DNA of 64,000 bases from Reyranella aquatilis (GTDB lineage Bacteria > Pseudomonadota > Alphaproteobacteria > Reyranellales > Reyranellaceae): assembly GCF_020880995.1 (NCBI RefSeq), contig NZ_JAJISD010000001.1, positions 310,001 to 374,000 on the forward strand, in the 5' to 3' direction. The notes under the pieces are model-generated. The model ran no database searches. It was given only the letters and a program-made list of their open reading frames with translations, and was not told the origin of the DNA. The position numbers were made by a program, and so were the translations under genes. Below, piece after piece: positions 54,435-63,072 of the stretch (positions within the stretch are counted from its first letter, which is position 1; each line of letters starts with the position of its first letter).

Positions 54435-54436
54435 CC

Positions 54437-55060
54437 CTAGCCCCAGCCGGCCAGCGCCCGTTCGAGGCTTTCGGGACCGCGATAGAGCATGGCGCGCCAG
54501 CCGGCCATGCGCGCGCCATCGACGTTGCTGGCCTTGTCGTCGACGAACAGGATCGACTGCGCGACGGTGACGCCCATGCGCGCCTGGGCATTGGTATAGA
54601 AAACCCGATCGGGTTTGCAGACGCCCAGCGCCGCCGAATAGACGATCTCGTCGAAATGCGCGCCCAACCCCATCCGGTCGCGCAGATAGGCGATGCGATG
54701 ATGTTCCTGGTTGGTCGCCGCGAAGACGCGGCCCCCCGTGCGCCGGCGCCAGGCATCGGCCTGGGCCAGCACGCCGCGGTCGATGTCGGAATCCTTCTCG
54801 AACCAGTAGGACACGAACTCCTCGAGCCGGTCGGCCAGCCCCTTGGTCTCGAAGTATTCGTGCAGCGCGACATAGAGATCGAGCCGTCCGCGCAGCACTT
54901 CCATGAATTCGGGTTTCAGGAAGAACTCGGGCGCCAACTCGGCGTCGTGATCGAGGCCCCAATCTTCCTTCAGGGTGGCATACCAGGGGTGGGGCGAGCC
55001 CGGCTGGGCGAGCGAGACGACGCCGTCGATATCGAGGACGAGGATGGGGCTGGCACTCAT
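54437..55060 (-). CDS. HAD-superfamily hydrolase
   Basis: 207 residues. HAD motif I is LDIDGVVSLA near the N terminus, motif II Thr in AATNQEHHR, motif III Lys in GVCKPDRVFY, and motif IV in LFVDDKASNVDGARMAG. The helical cap lies between motifs I and II, which places it with the phosphoglycolate-phosphatase-like enzymes. It should hydrolyse a small phosphate ester. Divergent from the GNAT gene. Confidence 0.84.
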   Translation of the reverse strand: MSASPILVLDIDGVVSLAQPGSPHPWYATLKEDWGLDHDAELAPEFFLKPEFMEVLRGRLDLYVALHEYFETKGLADRLEEFVSYWFEKDSDIDRGVLAQADAWRRRTGGRVFAATNQEHHRIAYLRDRMGLGAHFDEIVYSAALGVCKPDRVFYTNAQARMGVTVAQSILFVDDKASNVDGARMAGWRAMLYRGPESLERALAGWG

Positions 55061-55104
55061 GGTCCGCCATGCTACAGCAGCGGCCCCGCCAAAAGGACAG
55101 TTCG

Positions 55105-55659
55105 TTGCAGCTCATCGTTCCCGACCTCGCCCATCTCGACGGCTATGCCGACGCGTTGCGCCGTGGCTGGTCGCCCGACAATGTGCGGCTCGACGCGGCG
55201 GCGCGCGAGGAACTGGCGCGCATCGAGGCCAACCCGGCCGCCTTCGTGGCTTCGCTCGACGATCCCGAGGCAAAAGGTGGCGACATCCCGCTGCCCGACG
55301 GCACGATGGTTCGTCGCCTGCCCGGCTTTCGCCGCTGGATGTGGGACGGCGAATTCTGCGGCTCGATCGGTTTTCGCTGGCAGCCCGGCACGGCCGCGCT
55401 GCCCGCCCATGTCCTGGGGCATATCGGCTACGCCGTCGTGCCGTGGAAGCGCCGGCATGGCCATGCGACCCGGGCACTCGGTCTGATGCTGAAGGAGGTC
55501 GCGCGACATGGGCTGCCGCATGTCGACCTGACGACGGATCCGGACAATCTGCCGTCCCAGAAGGTGATCACGGCAAATGGCGGCTTCCTGGTCGAGCGGA
55601 TCACCAATATCGCCGCCCATGGCGGCACAGAGACTCTGCTGTTCCGGATTCCCGTCTGA
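55105..55659 (+). CDS. GNAT-family N-acetyltransferase
   Basis: About 184 residues from TTG 55105, with AAAGGACAG just upstream; an ATG at 55069 would add 12 residues but lacks a ribosome site and sits next to the divergent HAD start. The acetyl-CoA-binding motif A appears as IGYAVVPWKRRHGHATRALG, and DPDNLPSQKVITANGGFLVE is the usual GNAT motif B end. It transfers acetyl groups to an unknown amine. It converges on the TetR gene. Confidence 0.8.
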   Translation: MQLIVPDLAHLDGYADALRRGWSPDNVRLDAAAREELARIEANPAAFVASLDDPEAKGGDIPLPDGTMVRRLPGFRRWMWDGEFCGSIGFRWQPGTAALPAHVLGHIGYAVVPWKRRHGHATRALGLMLKEVARHGLPHVDLTTDPDNLPSQKVITANGGFLVERITNIAAHGGTETLLFRIPV

Positions 55660-55687
55660 GCGCGGGCGGCGCGGCGGACGTCCCGAC

Positions 55688-56302
55688 CTAACGGGCTGCG
55701 CGCACGACTGTCTCGGCCATCGCCGCCAGAACCGCGAGCCCGCGCGATTTCAGGCCTCGTGACGAATCCCGACCGCCGATCTCACCTTCGAGCACCAGCG
55801 TTATGAAGCCGTGCATGGAGGCCCAGGCGAAATCGACCATGCGCTGGCGCACCTCGGCGGACGCATCGACGAGTATTTCCTCGACGATACCGGCCTGCAG
55901 GCGGCGGATACCGTCCGCTCCTGCCTCGCCTTGGTCGAGTTCGATGCGATTGGCTTCGCGGCTGAACATGAGCTGGAAGAGCGCGGGGTTGGCGGCTCCG
56001 AATGCCATGTAGCCGACACCGAGCCCGACTAGGCGCGCCGCCGGTTCGCCCTTGATCCGTTCCGCCTCGGCGGACATGGCCGCCGTGAGTTCGGCAAATC
56101 CCCGCCGGACCAGCTCTGCCAGCAGATCGTCCATCGACGCGAAATGATGGGCCGGCGCGGCATGCGAGACCTCGGCACGGCGGGCGCATTCGCGCAGGGT
56201 GAACCCGCGAATGCCCTTTTCCTCCAACAGTTTGCGTCCCGAGGCGACCAGAGCCTCGCGCAGGTCGCCGTGATGGTAGCCTCTGGGCTTGGTGGGGCTC
56301 AT
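55688..56302 (-). CDS. TetR/AcrR-family transcriptional regulator
   Basis: 204 residues from ATG 56302. The N-terminal helix-turn-helix is GIRGFTLRECARRAEVSHAA, followed by HHFASMDDLLAELV, typical of TetR repressors. The C-terminal ligand domain contains a TetR_C_33-like region. It is divergent from a LysE-type exporter, which it probably controls; the interval contains inverted repeats that could be its operator. Confidence 0.85.
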   Translation of the reverse strand: MSPTKPRGYHHGDLREALVASGRKLLEEKGIRGFTLRECARRAEVSHAAPAHHFASMDDLLAELVRRGFAELTAAMSAEAERIKGEPAARLVGLGVGYMAFGAANPALFQLMFSREANRIELDQGEAGADGIRRLQAGIVEEILVDASAEVRQRMVDFAWASMHGFITLVLEGEIGGRDSSRGLKSRGLAVLAAMAETVVRAAR

Positions 56303-56337
56303 CTGAATTCCGGAAAGATTCGACCAGCGCCTATCTT

Positions 56338-56403
56338 GACGATGGAAAGAGGCCAAATTCTGGCTGACGCCCCTCTTTTGGCATGGCTTGATCGTCCATC
56401 GTC
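56338..56403. promoter_or_regulatory. inverted repeats in the TetR/LysE divergent region
   Basis: GACGATGG (56338-56345) and CCATCGTC (56396-56403) are exact reverse complements 50 bases apart. Between them AAAGAGG and CCTCTTT form a second pair about 20 bases apart. The 114-base interval separates the divergent regulator and exporter genes, so these repeats are candidate repressor sites. No clear -35/-10 pair was chosen. Confidence 0.4.
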
Positions 56404-56416
56404 CGTTGGAGTGACC

Positions 56417-57043
56417 ATGAACTTCGAAACCTGGGCCGCCTTCGCCGCCGCGTCGAGCGTCCTTCTGGTGATCCCAGGCCCTACCGTGTTGCTGGTCGTC
56501 TCCTATGCGCTCGGCCAGGGCTGGCGAACCGCCCTGCCGATGGCGATCGGCGTCGCCCTGGGCGACTTCACGGCCATGACGCTTTCAATGCTGGGACTGG
56601 GGGCGCTGCTGGCCGCCTCGGCCACGCTGTTCACCGTCCTGAAGTGGGCGGGTGCGGCCTACCTCGTCTATCTCGGCGTCAAGCTGTGGCGTGCCGGCGG
56701 CACGCTCGACGCCGCACCACGGACCGACCGGGTCTCGGCCGCCCGGATGCTGGGCCATGCCTGGCTGGTGACGGCGCTCAACCCCAAGAGCATCACCTTC
56801 TTCGTGGCCTTCCTGCCGGCCTTCCTCGATCCCAAGGCGGACTTCCTCACCCAGATGCTGGTCTTCGAGACGACGTTCCTGGTGCTGGCCTTCGCCAACG
56901 CCTTCGGCTACGCGCTGGTCGCCTCCCGCGCGCGCCGACTGGCCTCGAACCCGCGGGCCATCGGGGTGGTCAACAAGGTCGGCGGCGGCCTGCTGGTCGG
57001 GGCCGGCATCGCCACGGTGAGCTTCGCCGGATCGCGCAGCTAA
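56417..57043 (+). CDS. LysE-family amino-acid exporter
   Basis: 208 residues with six hydrophobic helices. LVIPGPTVLLVVSYALGQGW is the LysE/RhtB signature loop, and LVTALNPKSITFFVAFLPAF the conserved second loop. Such proteins export amino acids or homoserine lactone-like molecules. The ATG is preceded by TTGGAG. It converges on exbD, with the stops 4 bases apart. Confidence 0.86.
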   Translation: MNFETWAAFAAASSVLLVIPGPTVLLVVSYALGQGWRTALPMAIGVALGDFTAMTLSMLGLGALLAASATLFTVLKWAGAAYLVYLGVKLWRAGGTLDAAPRTDRVSAARMLGHAWLVTALNPKSITFFVAFLPAFLDPKADFLTQMLVFETTFLVLAFANAFGYALVASRARRLASNPRAIGVVNKVGGGLLVGAGIATVSFAGSRS

Positions 57044-57047
57044 ACTT

Positions 57048-57464
57048 TCATCGGGCCGGCTCGCTGACGAAGGCGATCTTGGAGAGACCGCCCTTGGAGG
57101 CATCGGCGAGGGTCTCCATGACGTAGCGGTAGGGCACGGTGGCGTCGGCGCGGAGGTAGACCTCGGGCTGCGGCCGCTTGCGGCCCGCCTCGGCGAACTT
57201 CTCCAGCGCCGCCTCGCGGCTCAGCCGCTCGCCGCCCCAGAACAGCGCGCCCTGGGCGTCGATGGCGAACTCGATCTTCTCCGGCTTCTGCAGGTCGGCG
57301 TTCGCCGTCGCCTTCGGCAGGTCGAGTTTCACCACGTTGGTCAGCAGCGGCGCGGTCACGATGAAGATGACCAGCAGCACCAGCACCACGTCGATCAACG
57401 GCACCATGTTGATCTCGGCCATCGGCTGGGACGAGGTCTTGCGTTCGAAACTTCCGAAAGCCAT
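57048..57464 (-). CDS. exbD: ExbD/TolR-family biopolymer transport protein
   Basis: 138 residues. MAEINMVPLIDVVLVLLVIF is the single N-terminal transmembrane helix with the essential Asp (about residue 25), and the periplasmic domain follows. With ExbB it uses the proton gradient to energise TonB. It lies 11 bases after exbB in the iron-uptake operon. Confidence 0.9.
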   Translation of the reverse strand: MAFGSFERKTSSQPMAEINMVPLIDVVLVLLVIFIVTAPLLTNVVKLDLPKATANADLQKPEKIEFAIDAQGALFWGGERLSREAALEKFAEAGRKRPQPEVYLRADATVPYRYVMETLADASKGGLSKIAFVSEPAR

Positions 57465-57475
57465 TTGCCGCTCCC

Positions 57476-58204
57476 TCAGTTCACGGCCGCGAGCGGCACG
57501 CCCGGCTTGCGGCCGGCCTGCAGCGCACGGCCCATCGACAGGAAGGTCAGCAGCTCGAAGGCGAAGGCGTCGAGCTTGGCCGTCAGCACGCGGTTGGAGC
57601 GGGTCAGCCAGTTGTAGCCCATGACCGCCGGCAGGGCGACGGCGAGGCCGATGCCGGTCATGATCAGGGCCTCGCCGACCGGACCCGCGACCTTGTCGAG
57701 CATGCCCGAGCCCGACATGCCGATGGCGACCAGCGCGTGATAGACGCCCCACACCGTGCCGAACAGGCCGACGAACGGCGCGGTGGCGCCGATGGTGGCC
57801 AGCATGGTGAGGCCGTTCTCGAGCGCCGTCGTCTCCTCGTCGAGCACCTTCTTGATGGTCCGGGTCAGGAACTCGGTCTCGCTGCCGGCTTCCTCCAGCT
57901 TGGCCGCGCCGAACTTCGCGTGATGGGCCTGCGCGTGCAGCGAATGCGCGGTGAGATGGCCGAACGGCTCATGCACGCCGTGGATGCTGAGCTCGTTCTG
58001 CACCTGCTCGAGCGAGGTGGCACTCCAGAAGAAGTTCAGGAACTTGCGGCTGCGTTCCTGCCGGATGATCTGCCCGATCCCCTTGTAGATGATCAGGTAC
58101 CAGGAGATCGCCGACATCACCGCCAGCACACCCAGCAGGATCTTCGCGACGATGTCCGCCTGTGCGAGGAAATGGCCGAAGCCCAAACTCGATGCGTCGC
58201 CCAT
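57476..58204 (-). CDS. exbB: ExbB/MotA/TolQ-family proton channel
   Basis: 242 residues with three membrane helices. LATIGATAPFVGLFGTVWGV is the MotA_TolQ_ExbB signature in helix two; GEALIMTGIGLAVALPAVMG marks helix three. The cytoplasmic loop between helices one and two is long, as in ExbB. It begins 11 bases after the tonB stop. Confidence 0.9.
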   Translation of the reverse strand: MGDASSLGFGHFLAQADIVAKILLGVLAVMSAISWYLIIYKGIGQIIRQERSRKFLNFFWSATSLEQVQNELSIHGVHEPFGHLTAHSLHAQAHHAKFGAAKLEEAGSETEFLTRTIKKVLDEETTALENGLTMLATIGATAPFVGLFGTVWGVYHALVAIGMSGSGMLDKVAGPVGEALIMTGIGLAVALPAVMGYNWLTRSNRVLTAKLDAFAFELLTFLSMGRALQAGRKPGVPLAAVN

Positions 58205-58215
58205 ACGATGCTCTC

Positions 58216-59034
58216 CTACTGCAACACGAATCTGATCGGAACGACCACCAGCACGGCCTGCGGCAGGCCGCCCTGGATGTAAGGCCGGAACTGCGCAGCG
58301 CGCACGGCGCTGAGCGCCGACTGGTCGAGCGCCGGAAAACCGGACGAACTCTGCAACGATACCTGCGCTGGTCGTCCCGTGACGTCTACCAGCACGCGGA
58401 TCATCGCCGTGCCCTGCTCGCCCGCACGTCGCGAAGCGTTCGAATAGACCGGCTTCGGCTGCACCAGCCAGCCGAGTTGTGAGGCGTCGACGGTGCGCGG
58501 TCCGGCCGGCTGGGCAGGCGCGGCCTGCTGCGGGCCGGGTTCGACCGGAGCGGCGGGACGCGGCGGCGCGGGCGGCCGCTTCTGCACCGGCTTGGGCTCA
58601 GGCGGCTTGGGTTTCGGCTCCGGGATCTTTTCGGGCGGCGGAATGTTCGGCGGTGGCGGCTCGTCCGGCGGCGGGATGTCGAGCTTGGCCAGCGGAAACT
58701 CCGGCGGCGGCAGGTCGGGCGGCGGCGGCTCCACGATGGTAGCCAACTCCGGCGGTGGCGGTGGCTTCAGCTCGACCGGGGGCGGCGGTTCGGCGTTCTC
58801 GATCTCCGGTTCGGCCGGGGCCTCGGCCGGCACCATGCGAACTTCCATGGGCGCCACGTCACCCACGATCAGCTTCACCGGCTCGACCTGCGTCAGCGCC
58901 CATCCGCCCCCGACATGGAAGAAGATCACGAACGCCAGGATCGCGCCGCGGGCGGCCGTCGACATCGGCTCGCGCGACGGGCCGGGCGGCCCTGGATCCA
59001 TGACCGGCAAATGCGAGGGAACTGGCTTCTTCAT
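58216..59034 (-). CDS. tonB: TonB-family energy transducer
   Basis: 272 residues. The N-terminal anchor helix is GAILAFVIFFHVGGGWALT (about residues 30-48). A long Pro/Glu/Lys-rich spacer (about residues 80-180) is followed by the C-terminal TonB domain, ending RAAQFRPYIQGGLPQAVLVV then VPIRF. It links ExbBD to outer-membrane receptors. The frame extends upstream without family character, so ATG 59034 is used. It sits between the PepSY gene and exbB. Confidence 0.88.
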   Translation of the reverse strand: MKKPVPSHLPVMDPGPPGPSREPMSTAARGAILAFVIFFHVGGGWALTQVEPVKLIVGDVAPMEVRMVPAEAPAEPEIENAEPPPPVELKPPPPPELATIVEPPPPDLPPPEFPLAKLDIPPPDEPPPPNIPPPEKIPEPKPKPPEPKPVQKRPPAPPRPAAPVEPGPQQAAPAQPAGPRTVDASQLGWLVQPKPVYSNASRRAGEQGTAMIRVLVDVTGRPAQVSLQSSSGFPALDQSALSAVRAAQFRPYIQGGLPQAVLVVVPIRFVLQ

Positions 59035-59045
59035 CCCTTCGCTCC

Positions 59046-59816
59046 TTACATCTGGAGCGGGCTTGCGGCGAGTGCGACCGTTGCGGTCACGGCAACTGCA
59101 AAAATCGTGATGCCGGCAGCGCGTTTGCGATGAGTCTCCCACCACAGGATGACGCCGCTGACCGACAGGAAGATCATGCTGCCGGCCAGCGTGTCGATCA
59201 ACAGGATCCAGGGTACCGGCATGGCCGTGCCCTTGTGCAGATTGGTCAAGGTCGCGATGAACCCGTTGGAGGTGGTGCGGACCGACAGCGACCGGTTGCC
59301 AACCCAGTACTCGGCCTGCACCAGATGGTTGGGGCCGCCGAAGTTCATCACCCAACGCTCGGGTTGCTGCAGGGGCCGGCCGGCGCCCTCCCCGTTGCCT
59401 GCCCCCCGCTCGGGAGAACGTTCACCTCCGCTGCGCTCGGCACCGTTGCGCAGGCCCGCTCCCGCCCCGCCACCGACCGGCCTTTCTGCCCAGGCGACGG
59501 GTCGCGCCCACTCGACCCGGGCAACGTTGGGACCACGATCGATCCTGAGCGTGTCCTTCAGCCACTGGCTCATCGCCTCGATCGTGGCCGGCGGCGGATC
59601 GGGCAGCGCGAGCTGCGCATTGACCTGCGTCTGGTCGGGCAAGTCGAGCTTCAACACGCTGCGATGGTTGAGCCAGATGCCGCTCAGGCCGAACATCAGG
59701 CCGAGCAGCGCCCCCCACAACCCGAACCAGCCATGGGTCTTGCGGACCCAACGCACGAAGGTCAGCCGGCGGTTGACCCGCTTGCCCGCCCCGGCCGTGG
59801 CAGCGGCGACGCCCAT
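59046..59816 (-). CDS. PepSY-domain membrane protein
   Basis: 256 residues from the ATG that overlaps the piuC stop (TGATG) and follows GGAG; an ATG 15 bases earlier is also possible. VRKTHGWFGLWGALLGLMFG is the first PepSY-associated helix, and a pair of helices closes the C terminus. The central loop is rich in Gly, Arg and Glu. PepSY_TM proteins accompany TonB-dependent siderophore receptors and some act as ferric-siderophore reductases or binding proteins. This context supports an iron role. Confidence 0.82.
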   Translation of the reverse strand: MGVAAATAGAGKRVNRRLTFVRWVRKTHGWFGLWGALLGLMFGLSGIWLNHRSVLKLDLPDQTQVNAQLALPDPPPATIEAMSQWLKDTLRIDRGPNVARVEWARPVAWAERPVGGGAGAGLRNGAERSGGERSPERGAGNGEGAGRPLQQPERWVMNFGGPNHLVQAEYWVGNRSLSVRTTSNGFIATLTNLHKGTAMPVPWILLIDTLAGSMIFLSVSGVILWWETHRKRAAGITIFAVAVTATVALAASPLQM

Positions 59817-60499
59817 CAGGTCTCGCTCCATTGCCGCACGAGATTGTGGTAGCAGCCGATCAGCGTACGGCGCGCCATCTCGTCGGCGTTGGTCTCGTTC
59901 AGGCGCTGGATCGCATTGTCCATCTCATGCAGCACCGACCGCTGCATGTCGTCGCGGATCAGGCTCTGCGCCCAGAAAAAGCAGGCCGTGCGTACGCCAC
60001 GCGTGATCGGCGACACGGAATGCAGGCTGGTCGCCGGATAGACCACCATGTCGCCGGCCGCGAGCTTGACGCTGTGCTGGCCGTACGTGTCCTCGATCTG
60101 CAGTTCGCCGCCGTCATAGTCTTCGGGATTGCTGAGGAACAGCGTGGCGGATACGTCGGTCCTCAGCTTGCGGCCGGTATGCGGGTTGATGCGCACGCTG
60201 CCGTCGACATGCGCGCCGAATCTCATGCCTTCGCCATAGCGGTTGAACATCGGCGGATAGATCTCGTTCGGCAGCACCGCGCTGATGAAGACCGGATGGA
60301 CCTCCAGCGCCGCGCCGACGATGCGCTGGCAGGCGATCGCCGTGTCCGACCGCTCGTCGATCTGCTGGTTGAACTTGACCGGCGCGCCCTGGTAGCCGGC
60401 AGTCACACGACCGTCGACCCAGGCATTCGAGCGCTCCAACCGCTCGCGCAGGCTCACGAGCTGCGCGGCGTTGAGGACATTGGGAACACAGACCAACAT
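59816..60499 (-). CDS. piuC: PiuC/YbiX-type Fe(II)/2-oxoglutarate hydroxylase
   Basis: 227 residues. The iron ligands are His and Asp in RFGAHVDGSVRINPH and the distal His in SLHSVSPITRGVRTACFFW, with Arg for 2-oxoglutarate. NRYGEGMRFGAH matches PiuC/YbiX. In Escherichia coli its homologue ybiX lies beside the fiu siderophore receptor, as here. Its substrate has not been established. It lies 22 bases after the receptor gene. Confidence 0.89.
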   Translation of the reverse strand: MLVCVPNVLNAAQLVSLRERLERSNAWVDGRVTAGYQGAPVKFNQQIDERSDTAIACQRIVGAALEVHPVFISAVLPNEIYPPMFNRYGEGMRFGAHVDGSVRINPHTGRKLRTDVSATLFLSNPEDYDGGELQIEDTYGQHSVKLAAGDMVVYPATSLHSVSPITRGVRTACFFWAQSLIRDDMQRSVLHEMDNAIQRLNETNADEMARRTLIGCYHNLVRQWSET

Positions 60500-60521
60500 G
60501 ACGGGCGGCGGCTTCCGTCGA

Positions 60522-62810
60522 TCAGAGACGGTAGTTGAGCGTGATCATGCCGGTCAGTCCCGAGCCCACGACCGCGCGGCCGCCATCCGACGCGATGACG
60601 CCGTCATAGTAGACCGTGTTGAACAGGTTGTAGACGTTCAGGCGCACGTCGTAGGCCGGCTGCTTGTAGGCGGCCGTCAGGTCGACGCGGGTGTATGCCG
60701 GCACGACGACGGTGTTGGTGTTGTTGGCGTATCGCTGGCCGACATAGAAGAAGCCGCCGCCGATCTCGTAGGTCTCCTTGAACGTGTAGGTCGTCCAGAG
60801 ATTGGCCGTGTCCCTCGGCGTATTGAGCGGCACCTTGCCGGTCGTGTTTCCCTGACCGTTCTGGTAGTTCAGGCCCTGGATGATGACGCCGTTCAAATAG
60901 GCGTAGCCACCGAACACCTGCCACTCCGGCGTGATGCGGCCGGCGAAACCGGCGCGCGCACCGCTCACCTGCACGTTGCCGGTCGGCGAGAACGTGCCGT
61001 CGGGATTGGCCGTCCGGGCATTGTTTTTGATGATCGAGAAGACCGCGCCGTTGAGCGACAGATTGGAACCGAACAGCTCGTACTTTACGCCCGCTTCCAC
61101 GCCCTTGTTGTTCTCCGGCGGCAGGTTCTGCGTGCCCGTCGTCGAGGTGAGCTGCTCCAGCGAGGGATTGAACGAGGTGCTGTAGGACACGTAGTAGGAC
61201 TGCGCCGGCGTAGGCTCGTAGATGATGCCGCCACGGACGCTCAGGAACGTGTCGGTCTGCTGCAATCCGGCGACCGTCGTACTGCCGGCGGTATTGTTGC
61301 GATTGACCGAATTGGCGATCTGGGCCGCGTAGTAGTCCCACCTCAGTCCGGCGACGACTTTCAACTCGGGCAGGAGCTGGATCGTGTCGTTGGCATAGAA
61401 GCCCGCCCCCCAGGCCGACGACGAGGCATAGTTGCCGAGGACCGTCGCCACGTTGCCCGGCGTATTGGCACCCACCGTATAGCCCGCCGGCGTGCAACCG
61501 ACCGAGCCGGACGGCAACGCATTGCCGAAACAGGTGCCGGTGCGGCTCATCTGCTGGTTGGTATAGGACTCGTAGTTCAGGTCGATGCCCATGAGCAGCG
61601 TGTGCCCGACCGGACCGGTCTCGAACTTGGACAGGACCTCCGTCTGGTTCTCGACCGTAATGTCATTGATGTTTCGATCGCGGCTGAGCTGCCGGATCCA
61701 AAGATTGCCCAGCGGCTGTCCGCTGTACGGGGTGTTGCCGGTCAGGTTTGACGCCGCGACGAAGCGGTTGCCGTTGCCGAGCGTGCCCACGAAACCGCCG
61801 GACGTCTCGCGGACCGCGGTGTTCACCCAGACGAACTCCGTCTGGTTGCGGATGTTCATGTTGGGCGAAATCTTGTGCTCGACCAGGCTTTGCAGGGCGA
61901 TGACGTCCTGCTCGGTATAGTCGTCGTTGAAGCCATAGGCGGTGTTGCGCGGCGCGTTCAGCGGAAATCCGTTGAGGTTCGGCACGCCATAGTTCACCTG
62001 ATCCTTGCGGTGCTGCAGGATCGCACCCAGCGTGATCTCGGTCGGCGTGCCGATGCCGAGCTTCACCGTCGGCGCCAGGCCGAAGTCCAGCACGTTGGTC
62101 TGGTCGACGGTCGAGGCCTTGCCGACCTGGAACATCGCCGACACACGCGCCGCGTTGTTCTCCTGGAACGGCGTATTCACGTCGGCGGTGGTACGCACGA
62201 GGCCGTTCGTCGTCGCCTGCGCGCTCAGTTCCGTCGCCTGCTTGAGGAACGGCTTCTTCGTGACCTGGTTGATGATGCCGCCGGTCGAGCCGCGACCGAA
62301 CAACATCGAGGACGGGCCCATCAGGACCTCGACCTGCTCCAGCGCAAACACATCGCGATAGTACTGGCCGCGGTCGCGCATGCCGTCGAGGTAGATGTCG
62401 GTGCGGGCCGAGAAGCCGTTGATGTTGATGTTGGTGCCGATGTTGCCGCCTTCGGCCGAGCCGATGGTGACGCCCGGCGCGTTGCGGACCGCGTCCTCCA
62501 GCCTGGTGACGCCTTGCGATTGCATCAGCGCGCGGTTGATGACGACCACCGACTGCGGCACGTCCATCAGGTTGGCGGCGCCCAGGCGGTTGATCGAGCC
62601 CTTGGTGACCTGGAAGTCCTCGCTGGGACGGCTGCCGGTCACCGTCACGGTCTGCATCGTCGCCGGGGCGGCGGAGGGATTGGCTGGCTGGGTCTGGGAA
62701 GGATCGGCTGACGGCGAAGCGGGCGTCTGGGCGGTGTCCTGCTGGGCCATCGCTGCCGGGGCTACGAGCAGTCCAACAAGGGCGGTTTTTACCGGTACGC
62801 GCTTCGCCAT
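60522..62810 (-). CDS. TonB-dependent siderophore receptor (Fiu/PiuA-like)
   Basis: 762 residues with a signal peptide (1 to about 23, ending PAAMAQ). The plug domain contains TVTVTGSRPSEDFQVTKG, the TonB-box-like region, and DVPQSVVVINRALMQSQGV. The barrel follows with a typical last strand ending in LNYRL. PYSGQPLGNLWIRQLSRDRN and the position beside piuC favour a catecholate (Fiu/PiuA) receptor, though ligand specificity cannot be read directly. GGGGAGAAG precedes ATG 62810. It is the first gene of a six-gene iron operon. Confidence 0.91.
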   Translation of the reverse strand: MAKRVPVKTALVGLLVAPAAMAQQDTAQTPASPSADPSQTQPANPSAAPATMQTVTVTGSRPSEDFQVTKGSINRLGAANLMDVPQSVVVINRALMQSQGVTRLEDAVRNAPGVTIGSAEGGNIGTNININGFSARTDIYLDGMRDRGQYYRDVFALEQVEVLMGPSSMLFGRGSTGGIINQVTKKPFLKQATELSAQATTNGLVRTTADVNTPFQENNAARVSAMFQVGKASTVDQTNVLDFGLAPTVKLGIGTPTEITLGAILQHRKDQVNYGVPNLNGFPLNAPRNTAYGFNDDYTEQDVIALQSLVEHKISPNMNIRNQTEFVWVNTAVRETSGGFVGTLGNGNRFVAASNLTGNTPYSGQPLGNLWIRQLSRDRNINDITVENQTEVLSKFETGPVGHTLLMGIDLNYESYTNQQMSRTGTCFGNALPSGSVGCTPAGYTVGANTPGNVATVLGNYASSSAWGAGFYANDTIQLLPELKVVAGLRWDYYAAQIANSVNRNNTAGSTTVAGLQQTDTFLSVRGGIIYEPTPAQSYYVSYSTSFNPSLEQLTSTTGTQNLPPENNKGVEAGVKYELFGSNLSLNGAVFSIIKNNARTANPDGTFSPTGNVQVSGARAGFAGRITPEWQVFGGYAYLNGVIIQGLNYQNGQGNTTGKVPLNTPRDTANLWTTYTFKETYEIGGGFFYVGQRYANNTNTVVVPAYTRVDLTAAYKQPAYDVRLNVYNLFNTVYYDGVIASDGGRAVVGSGLTGMITLNYRL

Positions 62811-62834
62811 GTCTTCTCCCCAGAAGCAACTCAT

Positions 62835-62852
62835 CTCCTCTCAATTGAGGAG
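62835..62852 (-). promoter_or_regulatory. hairpin in the siderophore receptor leader
   Basis: CTCCTC (62835-62840) and GAGGAG (62847-62852) are exact reverse complements around TCAATT, and the inner CTCAATTGAG is a full 10-base palindrome. It lies 25 to 42 bases upstream of the receptor start, partly overlapping the Fur-box-like sequence. It may be a DNA operator or an RNA stem. Confidence 0.4.
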
Positions 62853-62868
62853 AATGCGAGTTATTATC
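62850..62868. promoter_or_regulatory. Fur-box-like sequence upstream of iron-uptake operon
   Basis: GAGAATGCGAGTTATTATC matches 14 of 19 positions of the classical Fur consensus GATAATGATAATCATTATC by my count. A GATAATGA half-site also occurs at 62888-62895. It lies about 40 bases before the receptor gene, a good place for iron repression. In many alphaproteobacteria Irr or RirA replaces Fur, so the binding factor is uncertain. Confidence 0.5.
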
Positions 62869-62960
62869 ATGGAACTAAAACGGCACTGATAATGAATCGC
62901 ACCTCTTGCGGAGAGGCAGCCGTGCAAAAACGCCGAGCCTCATGCAATTTGTTCGGGAAA

Positions 62961-63037
62961 TGGCGCGCCCGGTTGGATTCGAACCAACGACCTACCGCTT
63001 AGAAGGCGGTTGCTCTGATCCCCTGAGCTACGGGCGC
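62961..63037 (-). tRNA. tRNA-Arg (TCT)
   Basis: 77 bases with encoded CCA. The acceptor arm GCGCCCG pairs with CGGGCGC; the D arm is GCTCAGGGGATCAGAGC, the anticodon loop CTTCTAA reads TCT, and the T arm is GTTGG-TTCGAAT-CCAAC. Confidence 0.96.
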
Positions 63038-63072
63038 CTGCCGTTCCAAGTCCATGCGCCCGGCATGGACCT

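Noticed and set aside
58590..58800. GC-rich tandem repeat
   Set aside because: It is the Pro-rich spacer of TonB read on the opposite strand.
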